A stretch of 64,000 nt of DNA, taken from Immersiella caudata (lineage: Eukaryota; Ascomycota; Sordariomycetes; Sordariales; Lasiosphaeriaceae). The position numbers were made by a program, and so were the translations under genes. The notes under the pieces were generated by a model. That model made no database searches and had not been told where the DNA came from. It saw nothing but the letters and a program-made list of their open reading frames with translations. The stretch covers positions 1,798,001 through 1,862,000 of the forward strand of contig JAULSU010000003.1 in NCBI GenBank assembly GCA_030512335.1, given 5' to 3'. Of the stretch, positions 32,701 through 44,815 are shown piece after piece (within the stretch, counting starts at the first letter, position 1; each line of letters starts with the position of its first letter).

Positions 32701-35700
32701 ACAACGGCGTCGTCAAGACGAGACATGAACTCAATGAGTTTATGTTGCATCTCCCCTCCCAGCTTGTCGAATTTCTTGGCCGTGACGTGGAGCAAATCCT
32801 CCTTGGTGAATACGTCGGAGTACACCACAATGAAACGGTTGACGAAAGAGCTGGGCAGTCCCTTGCGGCCACCGCCTTGGTGATGAGGGTTCTGAGCCGC
32901 AAAGAGCTTAAATTCAGGATGGCGCTTGAAGACTTGGTCTAGCTCTGCAATGTACACTTCTCCGCGGTGATCAAGGCAAGCGTTGAGACCCTCAAGCACT
33001 GTCTGCGATGCAAGGTTCATTTCCTGTTGCAAACATGAGCACTTTACAAAATTCCTCCAGGGCCATGTCAACACTTACATCAAGCAAAACCCACCAGCCA
33101 TTCTGCATCGCCTCTAGGAAGGGCGCATTCTGCCATCTAAAGTTGCCCGCCTCGGCACCTTCGACGGGAACATCAGTTCCGAACAGATCCATCAAGTCTG
33201 TCTGGTCCGATAAGTTGATTCTGATTAGCGGCCGATTGCAGGCTCTCGCAAGCGCTGTAATGAGCGTTGTCTTGCCTACGCCAGGGTTTCCTTCCAACAG
33301 AATGGGCTTCGTCCCCTGAAGAGCCCTCACGACGCGCATGGCATTCATCTTGGTAGTCGGAACGCCGAACTCGTCGCCTGCGTCGGGCTTTGCGCCGGAC
33401 ACTCTGGCTACACTGAAGTCGCCGATGGAGAGGATTGTCTCCTCGACACGGACTTGTGGCACTTGCAAGTAAATGGGTTCCAGATCACAACCGCAAAGCG
33501 CGCTGAGCTTCTCAAGGCACATCTGTCGTTGAGCTTCCATAGCCTTGGGATCCACCGCGAGCAGCGCGGAGGGGTTTGCTCCGATGGTGTCGATGAAGAC
33601 CATGGCTGCGCCGTGAAGGAGGGCCAGCTCCGGAGCTGGGAACTTGCTGGTGTTCATGAAGTATACCCAAGCAAGGATATCTCTGACGGAGAACGCCGTA
33701 GCAGCCGAAGACCTAAAAGTCTTTCCGAACCATGATGCAAACTCAACGATGATTCTGGAGATGGGCTGCGACTTTCTCGATTTGCTGGTGGCCTTGAACC
33801 TTTTGTCCAACTTGAAGACAATGATGTCGTGAACATCATCCGCCTCGGAAAGGGCGGGCACCCAGACCTCGGTGAAACGGTTACGCAGAGCAGGAGAAAG
33901 CTCCTTCTTACCAAAGTCGCCTCCGGGGTTCATGGTGGCGAAGAACTGAAAGCCGTCGGTGGCCTTGACAAACGAGTCCTCGACGCCCTTCTCCGCAAGG
34001 AGGAGGCTGCGATGCGGTTCAAGCACCGAGTTCAATCTCTCCAAGACCGAGTCATCCGCAAGAGATATCTCGTCCAACAAGAAATATGTACCCTCTTTCA
34101 GAGCATGGACCAGACTTCCGTCGCTCCACTCAAAGAGAGCTTTGCTCCTGGCGATTCCAGAGTGAATCTTGGACTTGAGCTCCTTTGGCAGTTTGCTCAC
34201 ATCCTCTTTATTGAGCGTACCATACCACGCCTGCAATTCCTCAAGAGAGCGGTTCGTCATTCCAAGCAGGGTGGCGGCCTCCGTGAGATCCTTCAGCAAC
34301 GCATCCAAGATGGCGCCACGGTTTCTCACTGGCCTGTGAGAGCCGATAAGGTCACCAGTCTCGGTGTTTTGGTGAGCATTGACGATGTGTAGCTCCTTCT
34401 TGTCGAACTCGGAGAGGAGCTGGCAGACCGTAGTCTTTCCGCAGCCTGTCTCGCCCACCAACAAAACTGGCTCGTTATTTTGGATCGCGCGCTTCACCAG
34501 GACATAAAGGCGACGCATTGCCCGGGTCCAGATGACACCCTGGCTATTTCTGGCACGGACGCCCCTGAGCTCCGGGGCCGTATCCATGTCATAGAGTTGT
34601 TCAGGGTTGACCTTGACCTTGAAGACCTCTTCGATGACTTTCCTGACTTCTTCGCGCTCTTCAGGTTTGCGAACCCGCTCGGCAAGTAGCATAAAGCCGT
34701 TGTCAGCAATTTCTTGCCGCGTGTCCACCTCTCGCATAGCCCATCGAAATAGATCTCTGAGTGTTGCGAAACTGTTCTTCTGCTCAAACACTCGGCTCTC
34801 CTGCCGCAGGCGCGTAAGCTGCTTGTAGACTTGCACGATGCGGTGGCAGTCTGATGGGGCGGTGTTGCGGCTTCTCTTTTGTAGGATGGTCTCCAACTCG
34901 CTCTCGGGAATATCGTCGAAGTGAAGCTCGAGGAATCGGTTGCGAAAAGCACGAGACAGCACCTTTCTGCCTCCATAAAGCCCTGGGGGGTTCTGGGTCG
35001 CAAAGAGACAGAAGTTTTCTGCCGGGCGGACAACCTCTTGGGTCTCGGGAATTAACAGCTCTCTATTGTCGTCGAGAAGGCGATTCAGGGCCTCTAGGAC
35101 ATCCGTAGGGGCGAGATTCAGCTCATCGAGAACAATCCAAGACCCTTCTCTCATCGCCTGGACCAAAAGACCCTCCTGAAATTTGAGTTTGCCCTCTGAG
35201 TCCGAAACGTACGTTCCGAGATACTCTTGCAGATCCGTGTGCTCGTGGTTATTGATGCGCACAAACTTGTTTCCGGTGTAATTGGCGAGATATTCAATCA
35301 TACTAGTTTTGCCGGAAGATGTTGGTCCCTGGATCAATATCGGGTATCTGCGAGTAGACGTTGCTCTGACCAGATTGAGAAGATTCCTCTCCACATAAGG
35401 GGTGATGATGTAGTCGTCGCGCTCTATTGGCATCCCGTTGCCCTGTAGAAGCCAATATTGGTGGCCCTTCTTGCTATTCTTGAACGAGATGTAATTTCTC
35501 CCGTCAATGGGCTTTTTGGGAGGCGCCGTGAGGATGTTCGGCCTCTTCAAAAGGTGCTGGTGTATCAGGGGCATCACAGTCTTTTCCGACTCTTCGCTGA
35601 GCAAAGTTGTGAACCCCATGCAGAAGCCCTCATAAACGGCACGATCCAGGCCATAGAACGGTGCCACATCGTTGGCGTATGTCAACACTCGGGTAAGGGT

Positions 35701-38609
35701 TCGAAGGCTGAAGTGAGGTACTTCGTTTGCTTGGTCCACGAGCAACTTCGACTCTGCTCGCTTCTTGATCTCAAGATAGAGATCGGCAATGTCGTCGGAC
35801 AGCCGGTCAATGCTACTGTTGTTGCCCTTCAGGTAGGTTTTGATGATAGTGAGGAGATCTTTCTTGTCTTTATCCGGGCTGTGGACATATATCTCGGTGA
35901 ACCGAGACCGAAGGCCTTGAGGCAGATCGCGCTTGCCAACGTCGGTGGCAGGGTTCATCGCACCGAATACTCTGAAGTTTAGATGGGCCTGGATTCTCTC
36001 GATTTCTCCCGTTTCTGAGAGAAGGAGGGAGGGAGAAGGCTGGAACAGGCCAGCAATGCTCTCCAGGGTGTCGGGAGATGCGAGATTGATCTCATCGAGC
36101 CTGCACGCTCGTTAGTAAACCGACATCATCAAAATAGCTTCATGAACAAGACCACCTACAGAACCCAGTCACCATTTCTGGCGGCCCGGACAATCTTGCC
36201 CTCTACGAAAGCAAATGCAAACCCTCCCGGACCGGCAGAAATCTGCCGATCGAACTGATCCAGGCTCTGCGAGAAGGTATCCCACCGTGATTTCAGTTCG
36301 CGGAGGCGCTGCAACTTCGTTGACTCCATCCTCCGGCGCTTGGCCGGCTGGCCACCTTGGTTCTCCGGCTGGGGCTCACTCTGGGTCTGAGCACTCTCCA
36401 GCTTGGACAAGATGGCTTCGAACATCTTAGGAGCCTTCCGCCACTCTTTCGACACCTCTTTCCACTTGCCTTTTGCGAACTTCTTGGTGATTCGGTCAAG
36501 ATACTCTTTGTTCTTGTCGGCTGACACACCGGTTTTCTCAAACAGGTCCTCGAACTCCTCTTTGATGGGCATGGCCAAGGTCTGCGCGCTGATCGGCTTG
36601 AATCCACCCAGTAGATCACCCGATTCGCTCTGCTGCGACAGGTTTACTGCTATCAACTGGTGGCCTAGGGAGTCTGCCAGTTGCTGAATAACAGTCGTCT
36701 TTCCGATACCAGTCTCACCAACAAGCAGAAGAGGCTCTCTGTGACGAACGGCGACTGATATTTGCTCAAGGAGCTTCTTGGCGTGGGTAGTGGTGGCGAA
36801 CGGTCGTTTTGACCTGGGCATCCGGCTTGCCCTTCGCGGCTTGGTAAACGAGGCACGACCAACGGTCAGCCTAGCCTCGGTATCTTCCAAATCCGGGACG
36901 TAGCTGGTCAGGTAGTGCTGAACTCTCTCTGGGGAGAGATGCATCTCCTTGGCGATGACCGTGATCAAGGCGTCCCGTGATGCCATCTCATGGACATTTC
37001 CGACAAAGCAGTCAACTGCCTCGAGGAACATCCGATCTCTGGTCGTGTCGGTGACAGGCTCATCTCCAGTCTTGCATCCAGCTCCCCGCAGTACTTCTTC
37101 CAGTCGCAAGCACCACTTGAGGAGATCTCTCGTACCAATAGGCCGATCCAGCGCTGCCCGGCCGTGAAGCAAACGTGCTGAGCCACTTGTAGACGCCAGT
37201 AGTTGATCAAACACAGCCAGGATTCCACTGACGTATTTGTGAAGCAGAGGAGCCCTGCTGTTGATGACGTCTCGCAAGTCGTCCCGAGGAAGAGCCTTGA
37301 CGTGAAGGAGCTGCCACATGCGCAAACCTATAAGGCTGGGTAGATTCTCCCTGTCATTCATGCCGAGGAGTGTCCGAACAGTGGCAAAGATGCGAAACCC
37401 GTTGGGGGCTTGTATCCTCTCTCCGCGGCCCGGAATCAACAATTCCCCGCGTTCGATGAGTGGAAGTAAGGTGCTCATAACCTCAGTTGGCGCGCGGTCC
37501 AGATCCTCGATTAAAACCCATCTCCCTTCTCGGACTGCCGTCGTCAATACGCCAGCACGCCACTCAAAAGCCCCAGGTCTCGATCCTGTGGCATACAGTC
37601 CAAGGAGCATCTTGGCGTCTGTCTGCTCGTTCAGATGAAGCGTTACGAGATCCCGCTCCTTGCCCAACTCTCTCGCCACCTCGTGTACCAGCGATGTTTT
37701 ACCGGATCCGGAGAGCCCATGGAGCAAGACGGGGCCTGGCCGTTGAAGCAAGCTGGCGAGGTTTTCCAGGTTCTCAACGGTGACTGGCGTGAGGGCGAGT
37801 GTGCTTGGCGTGTTCACAGGGCCAAGAGGCCGCGGGAGGACCATCTTGCCATATGTGACAACAAGAGAAGTTAGATGTTGCATTGGGATGCGTGACTGGG
37901 CATGCTCAGCCGCCATGCCAGCGCGAACTCTACTGCGGAGGCCCTGAATTTGTTGGACCCTCGAATCCTCATACAGGCTCAGAAACGTATAGTCTGCCCT
38001 CCTGCCGTCCAAATCCGCAACAATGCTGGTTTCCTTCGGGATGTGCTTCTCCAGGAGGGATTCGAGTTTGAGATCTGCTGCATTATGAAGCTGACAGAAT
38101 ATCCTAATGGCGAGATATCTGACTACAGGTTCTTGGTGGGCAAATAGCGACTGCAGCTGGGACGGCCTCGACAGGCCCGCGTAGGTGCGCTTGTCAAAGT
38201 TGTTGAGCCTCCAAAGGGCAAGGAGGATGTGCAAGACGTCCTGATCTCGAAAAGACGCCAGGTCCAGAGGGTCAAGCTTCCCGAGACCTTGCTGAAGATG
38301 TGTGGTGAAGAACACAGATAGTGAGGGCGAAAAGGGCAAAATCCGAGCAAACGATGAGAGAACTCTCACATCAAGCCTTGGTAAAGAGATGATCCATCTG
38401 GCGCAAATGTCTGCGAAAACAGAGTCAAAATGGCAGAATATCCTATCGGTTGCAGGGGCTGAGAGAGCCGCTTTGGCGACGGCCTCGAGAAACTGCGTGG
38501 AATTGTGATCCTGGATGATGAGGAGCAGCTCGGGCGGCAAAAGCTGTAAAGTAGCTGCATCGGCGAGGAGGGATGCCCTCTCAGCGCTCACGTCTATTGT
38601 GGCCGCCAT
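23718..38609 (-). CDS. MDN1: Midasin (REA1/MDN1), giant AAA+ ATPase of 60S ribosome biogenesis
   Basis: Three exons on the minus strand, 38609-36160, 36100-33079 and 33023-23718 (introns 59 and 55 bp), encode 4925 residues, near the usual 4900-5000. Six Walker A motifs are visible: GLSGSGKTS (~300), GETGIGKTT (~630), GPTSSGKTS (~1075), GETGCGKTT (~1365), GNPGVGKTT (~1755) and GPSGSGKSA (~2065). A long alpha-helical linker follows, then a very acidic Asp/Glu-rich tract (~4065-4550), then the C-terminal MIDAS domain with the metal site DDSSSM (~4718). In yeast, midasin uses ATP to pull assembly factors (Rsa4, Ytm1) off pre-60S particles via the MIDAS domain. Both introns lie inside or next to Walker-B-like segments (VL|LDEINLAS and LLD|EMNLAS). 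The start chosen is the MAATIDVS Met; the upstream in-frame codon is TTG. Confidence 0.97.
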
Positions 38610-39025
38610 ATTCGTTCGTTGTAAGTATTGGTGTTTCTGGCTTTGCAAAGTTGCAAATCGCTTTGGACTTTCCTCTAGCGAACCCCCAACTCAACTTTTT
38701 TTTTCAGATTTGGAGAACTCAAGGTGGGGCAGTTGCGATGGACGTTGCAGTGCGGGACGAGACAGGGATCTAAGCAGGCACTAGACCCACCAAAGCCAAG
38801 CCTTCCCAGCGGGCCCCACAGCGTGCCTGGGAGCTGGCCCCAACTGTCGGATTTATTTCGCTCCTGCCAGCACGGGGCGGATGGACCAATCAGATGGCAG
38901 CAGTCGCTTCAATTTGGAGACTTTTCGACAGGCGGCCCAAAAAAACTCCAAGAGCGAGAACGCAAAGCACATACGACCGACGAGAAGACCAACGCGGCCC
39001 GCTTCCCTCCCCCACAACCACCAAG
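38610..39025. promoter_or_regulatory. Bidirectional promoter of midasin and bL12m
   Basis: This 416 bp interval separates the divergent midasin and mitochondrial bL12m start codons. A CCAAT box (within GGACCAATCAG) lies at 38886-38890, suitable for the HAP/CBC complex. A T/C-rich tract occurs at 38690-38706. Shared control of two ribosome-related genes is inference. Confidence 0.6.
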
Positions 39026-39651
39026 ATGTCCCTCTCCTGCAGATACGCCGCGCAATGCTGCGCCCGCCAGCTCCGTGCTAGCACTATCCCATCCTCCTCC
39101 CTCCGTGCAGCGTCGAGCCTTCAGCAACGGATCGCGCGACGAAACAACTCGACTGAGGCCGCCCCCAGCCCAAAGATCACTGCTATCGTCGACCAGATTA
39201 GCCAATTGACTCTGTTGGAGACCGCCGACCTTGTAGCAAGTCTGAAGGTAGCCTCGCCCCCTCTCCTGTCCCCTTTGTTCTAACCGAGCATCTCCAACTC
39301 ACATGTCCACTCCAGTCGCGCCTCAACATTCCCGACCTCCCCGTTGGTGGTTTCGCCGCCGCCCCTGGTGCCGGTGCCCCTGGCGCTGCTGCTCCTGTTG
39401 AAGAGGCCGATGACGCTGCCCCAGCCGCCGCCGAGAAGACGCTCTTCACCCTGAAGCTGAAGGAGTTCGACGCTGGCGCTAAGCCCAAGGTAATCAAGGA
39501 GATCAAGCAGCTGCTAGGCCTCAGTCTAGTAGACTCCAAGAAGTTCGTCGAGAGCGCGCCCAAGGTCATGAAGGAGTCGGTACCCAAGGAGGAGGCGGAG
39601 AAGATCATCGAGACGATGAAGGCGCTGGGCGCTGTGGTGCTCATGGAGTAA
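39026..39651 (+). CDS. MNP1: Mitochondrial ribosomal protein bL12m (L7/L12)
   Basis: Exons 39026-39247 and 39316-39651 (intron 68 bp) give 185 residues. The N-terminus (MSLSCRYAAQCCARQLRAST) is basic, Ser-rich and without acids, fitting a mitochondrial targeting peptide. The mature part has the L7/L12 N-terminal dimerisation helix (VDQISQLTLLETADLVASLK), an Ala/Pro/Gly-rich hinge, and the conserved C-terminal domain with EKTLFTLKLKEFDA, KPKVIKEIKQLLGLSLVDSK and FVESAPKVMKE. The protein forms the stalk that recruits translation factors to the mitochondrial large subunit. The intron lies at the domain junction. The start is the first Met of the conserved frame; in-frame codons upstream belong to the leader. 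Confidence 0.95.
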
Positions 39652-40075
39652 GGGGTAGGACATCAGGGTTGATGCGCCGAAGGAAGGTGGCTTAGCTCGC
39701 CGCGTGTATAAAACCAAGCCAATTGAAGAGCAATGTAACAATATACTAGGGATGTAATCTGTACACAGCTCTCACTATCATGGTCGATCGTCGGTCGGGT
39801 TGTTTTTATAGACAATTTACCTCGGGAGTGATATCCAGTTCTCCAGCACAAGTAAACTAACCCTACCAAGTGCGAAAGTTGGCAATCAATTGCTGAACAC
39901 TGCTAGAGGGGCAGCAGAGCACCGAATGCATCTGAGGAGATGCTTCTGTCCATTAGTTCCGCCCCGTCAAATGCTCCGCGCATGACCGATGTTTCATCAC
40001 ACCACAGAGCCTCATCTCTCATCCCAAACTTTTGTACACTGATATTACACCTATCTCACACAACCCCCTCGACAG
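39652..40075. other. Convergent 3' interval between bL12m and NDUFAF2
   Basis: 424 bp, A/T-richer than its flanks, holding the two 3' UTRs. Nothing else was recognised. Confidence 0.6.
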
Positions 40076-40680
40076 CTATTTCTTCCCCGGCCGCCATGCT
40101 CTTGGCTGCCACTGCTCCCCTGGTCCGCTCGGCGCAGTCTGCCTCCACGGATCCTTCCCCTCCACCCCTCCCTGGCGCTGCTCTTGCTGCATCTTCCTCC
40201 ACATCTCCTCCCTCGAACCCCCCTCATCCGCTTTCATCCCCTCCAACGCCGGCGCCTTATCCGCCGTCCCCAGCAAGCTCTCTTTCGCTGCCCACCTCGC
40301 GTCTGCCTGCGCCGCTAACATTTTCATCCTTTCCCGCCTCGCCACATCCGCCTTTTGCTCATCCAGCGAGGGCGGATCTTTTCGGGTGTTCCGCAGCCAT
40401 TGGTGCCATGCCGGGGAGACGCTCACGTCGCCGTGATGGGTTTTGCGTGGATATTGGACGATGCGGCGCCAGCGGCCGTCTGGGCCAGGTCCGTTTACAA
40501 GGCGGAATTCCCAGTAGGTGTTTCCATGAAGGTCGAGACCTACGGTGGCGTTAAAGTTGGTAAAGCGGTGAGTGACAGGGATGGGAACTTACCAACTAGA
40601 AACTTCTTACGCCAGGGCAGGCGGAGTGCTTTCCATTTGTGCCACGTTTTGAGAAGGGGTGATATTTGATTTGGGGACAT
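40076..40680 (-). CDS. NDUFAF2: Complex I assembly factor NDUFAF2 / mimitin homologue
   Basis: Exons 40680-40593 and 40539-40076 on the minus strand (intron 53 bp) give 183 residues. The family signature is clear: TWHKWKALRLPWRKKFLVG, LDLHGNTYWEFR, RWRRIVQYPR, then VSPAWHQWLRNTRKDPPSLDEQ. The splice joins FLV|GLDLHGNTYWEF as in relatives. The C-terminal half is longer and more charged than in animal mimitin and ends WQPRAWRPGKK. NDUFAF2 is a mitochondrial factor related to the NDUFA12 subunit and acts in late complex I assembly. The alternative, NDUFA12 itself, is less likely given the WLRNTRKDPPS motif. Confidence 0.88.
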
Positions 40681-41487
40681 GTCTGTTGTGGGTGGGTTGT
40701 TTTGTTTGGCAAATAGGGGTCGTGGTTGTAGATGTTTGATGTGATTGAGTTGAGGCTAAGAGCTCGAGCGATAGCTTCGGTTTGGAAGAGTGAGAAACCT
40801 CCGGCTGTAAGGAAAACAGCTTAGTGATATCTCAAGTGAGATGGAAGCTACGGCTCAATGATTCCAATGTTTTTCGGTCTATCGGTTGAGATCGAGCAGC
40901 CTTGTGGCTTGGACTTTTGCGGCCTCTTCAATGTGAGTTCTCTGAAGCCTCGATTTTTGCAGCGAGTGACGTACCGCCCGCACCCCTGCCACCCCAATCG
41001 TTGACCTGCATTTCAGGTCACACCAGCCACCCGCACCAGCCTCCGCGTCACTCGTGTGTGGCTGAGATAGTAATCTCTCAATCGTCAACAAGGCAGGGCA
41101 CCGCGTTGTTGATGGCAGAAGCGGGCGACGGGAGGGAAAGAGAAACACCCTTCAAAATACTTCGCTGCTATACCCGTTGATCCCGAGCAACGTCTAGGAA
41201 CACCGCGCTGGTGTGCGCTAATACACGTCTACAGAAACATTATTTCTTCCATTTTCCGGACGATCACAAGCCTAACGCCCTGCGCTAGTACTTGACTCCA
41301 TTTGGGCTTCGTCACTTCGCTGATCGGCTTCGTCAGCCTATGCCTTCGACCCCAGGGCCTCTCTCTCCCTTAACTCCACTGAGTCGCTGCACTCAGCATC
41401 TCTTCGTAGCACGAAAGCCCACAGAGCCTAACGATCCGCCGTATCCGAAAACAACCAACAGAATCCCTCCTTGAGCCCGCCAACACC
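40681..41487. other. Divergent intergenic region, 0.8 kb
   Basis: This lies between the NDUFAF2 start (minus) and the calponin-homology gene start (plus). Only short unrelated open frames are present. It probably contains two promoters and 5' UTRs. Confidence 0.6.
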
Positions 41488-43772
41488 ATGGCGTCGGTAT
41501 CGTCCCTCGACAAGGACTTGCGCAAGATGCGCCTCGACAAATATACACCAGCAGCCGCAAATGAAGCTCGGGCATGGATTGAGGGAATACTGGGCGAGCG
41601 TCTGCCGTCCAACGACTTACTCGAAGGGCTCAGAGACGGCGTAGCACTCTGCAGGTGAGTTTGCTTATACCTGAGACAATACACACGGCGCATGGCTAAC
41701 AAGGGATGCGCAGACTCGTCAACCTCGCCGTCGGACCGCCCGGGGTCAAGTTCAAGCAGTCCGCTATGCCTTTCGTCCAGATGGAGAATATCTCCCATTT
41801 CTTGCGCGCATGCCAAGCCCCACCCCTAAACCTCCAACAACATGACATGTTCCTGACGGTCGATCTTTACGAGCAAAAAGACCCAGCCCAGGTGCTCCAG
41901 TGTCTCGGGGCGTTCAGCCGTGCTGCGAACAACGCCAACCCCTCAGCATTTCCTACAGCGATTGGCCCCCGAGCTAATCGTGGAGTCATGAGCCCTCAAT
42001 CCACAGGGCCCTCCACCCCGACAGGTCTGCGCGGCCGCGGCATCTCCAACGCCAGCAACGCATCATCAGCTATCTACGGGAGAGGGCCAACGCTAGCACC
42101 GTCTAAAACAGGCGACTCTGGCTCCGGCCGATGGAGCCCGACCAAGTCGCCGCCGCCGCAGAACGGTTCCACCTCGCCCGTCAATGTTAGTAGTTGGAGC
42201 AGGAAGGAACACGAGGGCGCGACAGCCCCGGCTTGGAATATTGCACAGTACGGATATATGGGTGGCGCCAGCCAAGGTAACCTTGGCATTGCGTTTGGAG
42301 GCCGTCGGCAAATCACAAGCGCGGGCCCGTATGTTCCAAATATGGCCGAAAAGGAGAAAAGGCGCAGGGAGCAAGAGACCGAGGCCGAGCGCCAGCGGCT
42401 TGAGATGGAAGAGGAAGAGCGGCGGCGCAGAGCAGAGCAAGAAGCCGAGGAAGAGCGGGCTCGACAAGAGGAGGAACGTAGGTGGGAAGAGGAGACTAGG
42501 CGCCTCAGAGAGGAGGAGCGCCGTAAAGCCGAGGAAGAAAAGCGGCGATGGGAAGAAGAGGAACGCCAGTGGAAGCTCACAGAAGAGAAACGACGCCGGG
42601 AGGAGGAGGAAGCAGAACGCCGACTACAGGAGGAGCGTCAGAAAGCCAGGCCAAAGAGCGATGCCAAGCTGCGCGGTCAGTTCTTGAGCCAATACCAAGC
42701 CGAAGAAGAGTCGAAGTCTGGGGGCTACAGTAGTCGCATAAAAGAGCTCGAGAAGGAGCTTGAGCTAGCCCGCCAGCGCGAGGCCGAGTACGAGCGGGAG
42801 CGGCAGCAACGCGGAAGTTCTCGCGCCAGTGGTAGGGAGGGAGGAAGAGACCTGGCGAGCAAACCTAAAGATGAGAATAAGGCGCGCTCAAGATCGCGCA
42901 GCAGGCCTCCGAGGCCATTGAGCCGACAAGACTCGTGGGCTGAGCGCGATGATCGGGACTACCTGCGCACACAATGGAACTCGCACCAGCGAGAGAACAA
43001 TGAGGCAGCACAGGCGGCGCCCCCACCGCCGCCACGCTCCCCTCGGCCCCTCCCCGACCCGGCCGTAGTGGCCTCTCCGCCCCAGAAGGTTAAGACCCAT
43101 CGCACGGGCGGAGACGGACCACCTATTATCCCGGTTCGGAAGCACCACACCGGCTCTCGACCGCTGCCGGATCCCGCGGCCTATGCATCCCCGCCTCCTC
43201 AGCAGTCGCAGCAGTCCCCGGTTCAGTATAAACCTCAGCCACAGCCTAAGCCGTCATCACAGTCCTCACCGCAGTATCAACCACAACCCAAAGTGCCATC
43301 ACAACTCCCTTTGCGCTCCCAACCACCACAGCAGCAGCAAACAAACCCGACCATGTCACGTACGGACCGCTACCTCGCAAGTAACCCCACACCGCAGGCC
43401 GCTGCGCCCCCACCAACATACTCCCGTGAGTTATCCTCTGTAGATGAGCGGGACGCCGAAGACCGTCGCCGCGCCGCTGCACAGAAGCAAACAAAGGCCG
43501 GCGGTTGGGCCTCCAAGTCCTTGCTGGAGCGCGAGATGGAAATGGAGCGTCAACGCCAACGTGAGTGGGAGGACGCCCAGAAAGAGACCGCCAGAGCTGT
43601 CCGCTCTGGCGAGGGCGTTGACGGAATCGGCGGTGGTGTGGGAGGGAAGTGGGATGTTAGTCAGTGGTCGGGATATGCGAGCGGGGATAGTCAGAATAGA
43701 GGGGCTCAGGGCATCGGTGCCGGGAGGAGGCAAATCGTTGGTCCGAGGCCTCTACCTGGGCCGCCTAGGTGA
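41488..43772 (+). CDS. Calponin-homology (transgelin-like) actin-binding protein with long charged tail
   Basis: Exons 41488-41654 and 41714-43772 (intron 59 bp) give 741 residues. Residues about 20-135 form a single type-3 CH domain (EARAWIEGILGERLP, LLEGLRDGVALCRLVNL, MENISHFLRACQ, DLYEQKDPAQVLQCLGAF), as in yeast Scp1 and fission yeast Stg1. Two calponin-repeat-like motifs occur: GGASQGNLGIAFGGRRQI (~255) and GAQGIGAGRRQI close to the C-terminus. Between them lies a long Glu/Arg-rich predicted coiled coil (about 280-450), then a Pro/Gln-rich disordered stretch. The protein likely binds and bundles F-actin at cortical patches or tips. It is far longer than yeast Scp1 (200 aa). The Arg codon at the splice (AG|A) supports the intron. 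Confidence 0.9.
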
Positions 43773-44815
43773 GGTGCCCAGAGAGGTTTTGTCAAGTAGA
43801 GTCAATTTGAGAGTGAAGCAATAGTAATTGTCCGTCTGGTGTGGAGCGAATCGACGGCTCGAACGCCCTTCATGGAAGTCCCAAATGTGTCGCAAGTTGA
43901 ACCCAAATCGCGGACTTGTTTCTTTCGAGTGCGGATCAAGCCCTCGAACACTATGGTGGCTGGTTGATGCGTAAAGCGACCGCAACTTACGAAACTCCAA
44001 TTATCAGTTTGATGCATCGGTACTAGGGTTTAGTTCATACAAACCCGACGTTTTGGTGTGCTACCCGGTGAGTTATGAGAATTGAAGGTGCTGTTGCGCG
44101 ACTCTAGTTTTCAGGGTAAACATCGCACGCAAATAGGGGTAAACCGGTTATTAACTGGGTTGCTTCAAGTGGGCAACATGGATACAACATGGATAGACAC
44201 CAGTATTGAATGGCAAGGACAAAGTATTCCCCCGGTCTCGGAAACGGATGAAAACCGAAAGGAAGGATTTTTATAACGTATTGTGACTGTTTATCGGCGT
44301 GTTTGGTAACTGAACCCAATCACAAAGCAAACAGGGGCAAAACTTCTTGAAACCCCCCACGGGTACTCGAGATCCCTTGACCGTAATGATCGACTCAGTA
44401 TCAGCTACATAATAAACCTAATTGAAACCCTGCATAAGCCCAGATCGAACCACTATGGAAGCCTAACACAACATGAGTTCAATCTTGATGTCACCACACA
44501 AACCCGTTGCAAGGTCAAAGCACATCGAGCCACAATGAGCGAATAGTAACAATGCAGTGAATTTATACACTGCTACCCGGCCCACGCCGCAGCATTACCC
44601 AAGTAATGGTATAGCAATACGCATCTAACTCCCATTCCAGTGCCCCCGATGACGACCCAAAACTTTTTATACAGTCCGAGCAACCCACCCTGCTCAAGAC
44701 ACCGATACAATGCTATACACACAACTCCTCCCTGTACAATACAAGCGATACATGTCTATATATACAGACCCAACGAAAGTGGCTCCTTGTCAAGGTATTG
44801 ACACACTGTGACCAA
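43773..44815. other. Convergent intergenic region, 1.0 kb
   Basis: This lies between the 3' ends of the CH-protein gene and pol gamma. It is A/T-richer than the neighbours, with no recognised gene and no tRNA-like B-box arrangement. Confidence 0.6.

Noticed and set aside
44360..44480. Possible tRNA from a GATCGAACC string
   Set aside because: No matching A box, acceptor stem or cloverleaf could be built around it.
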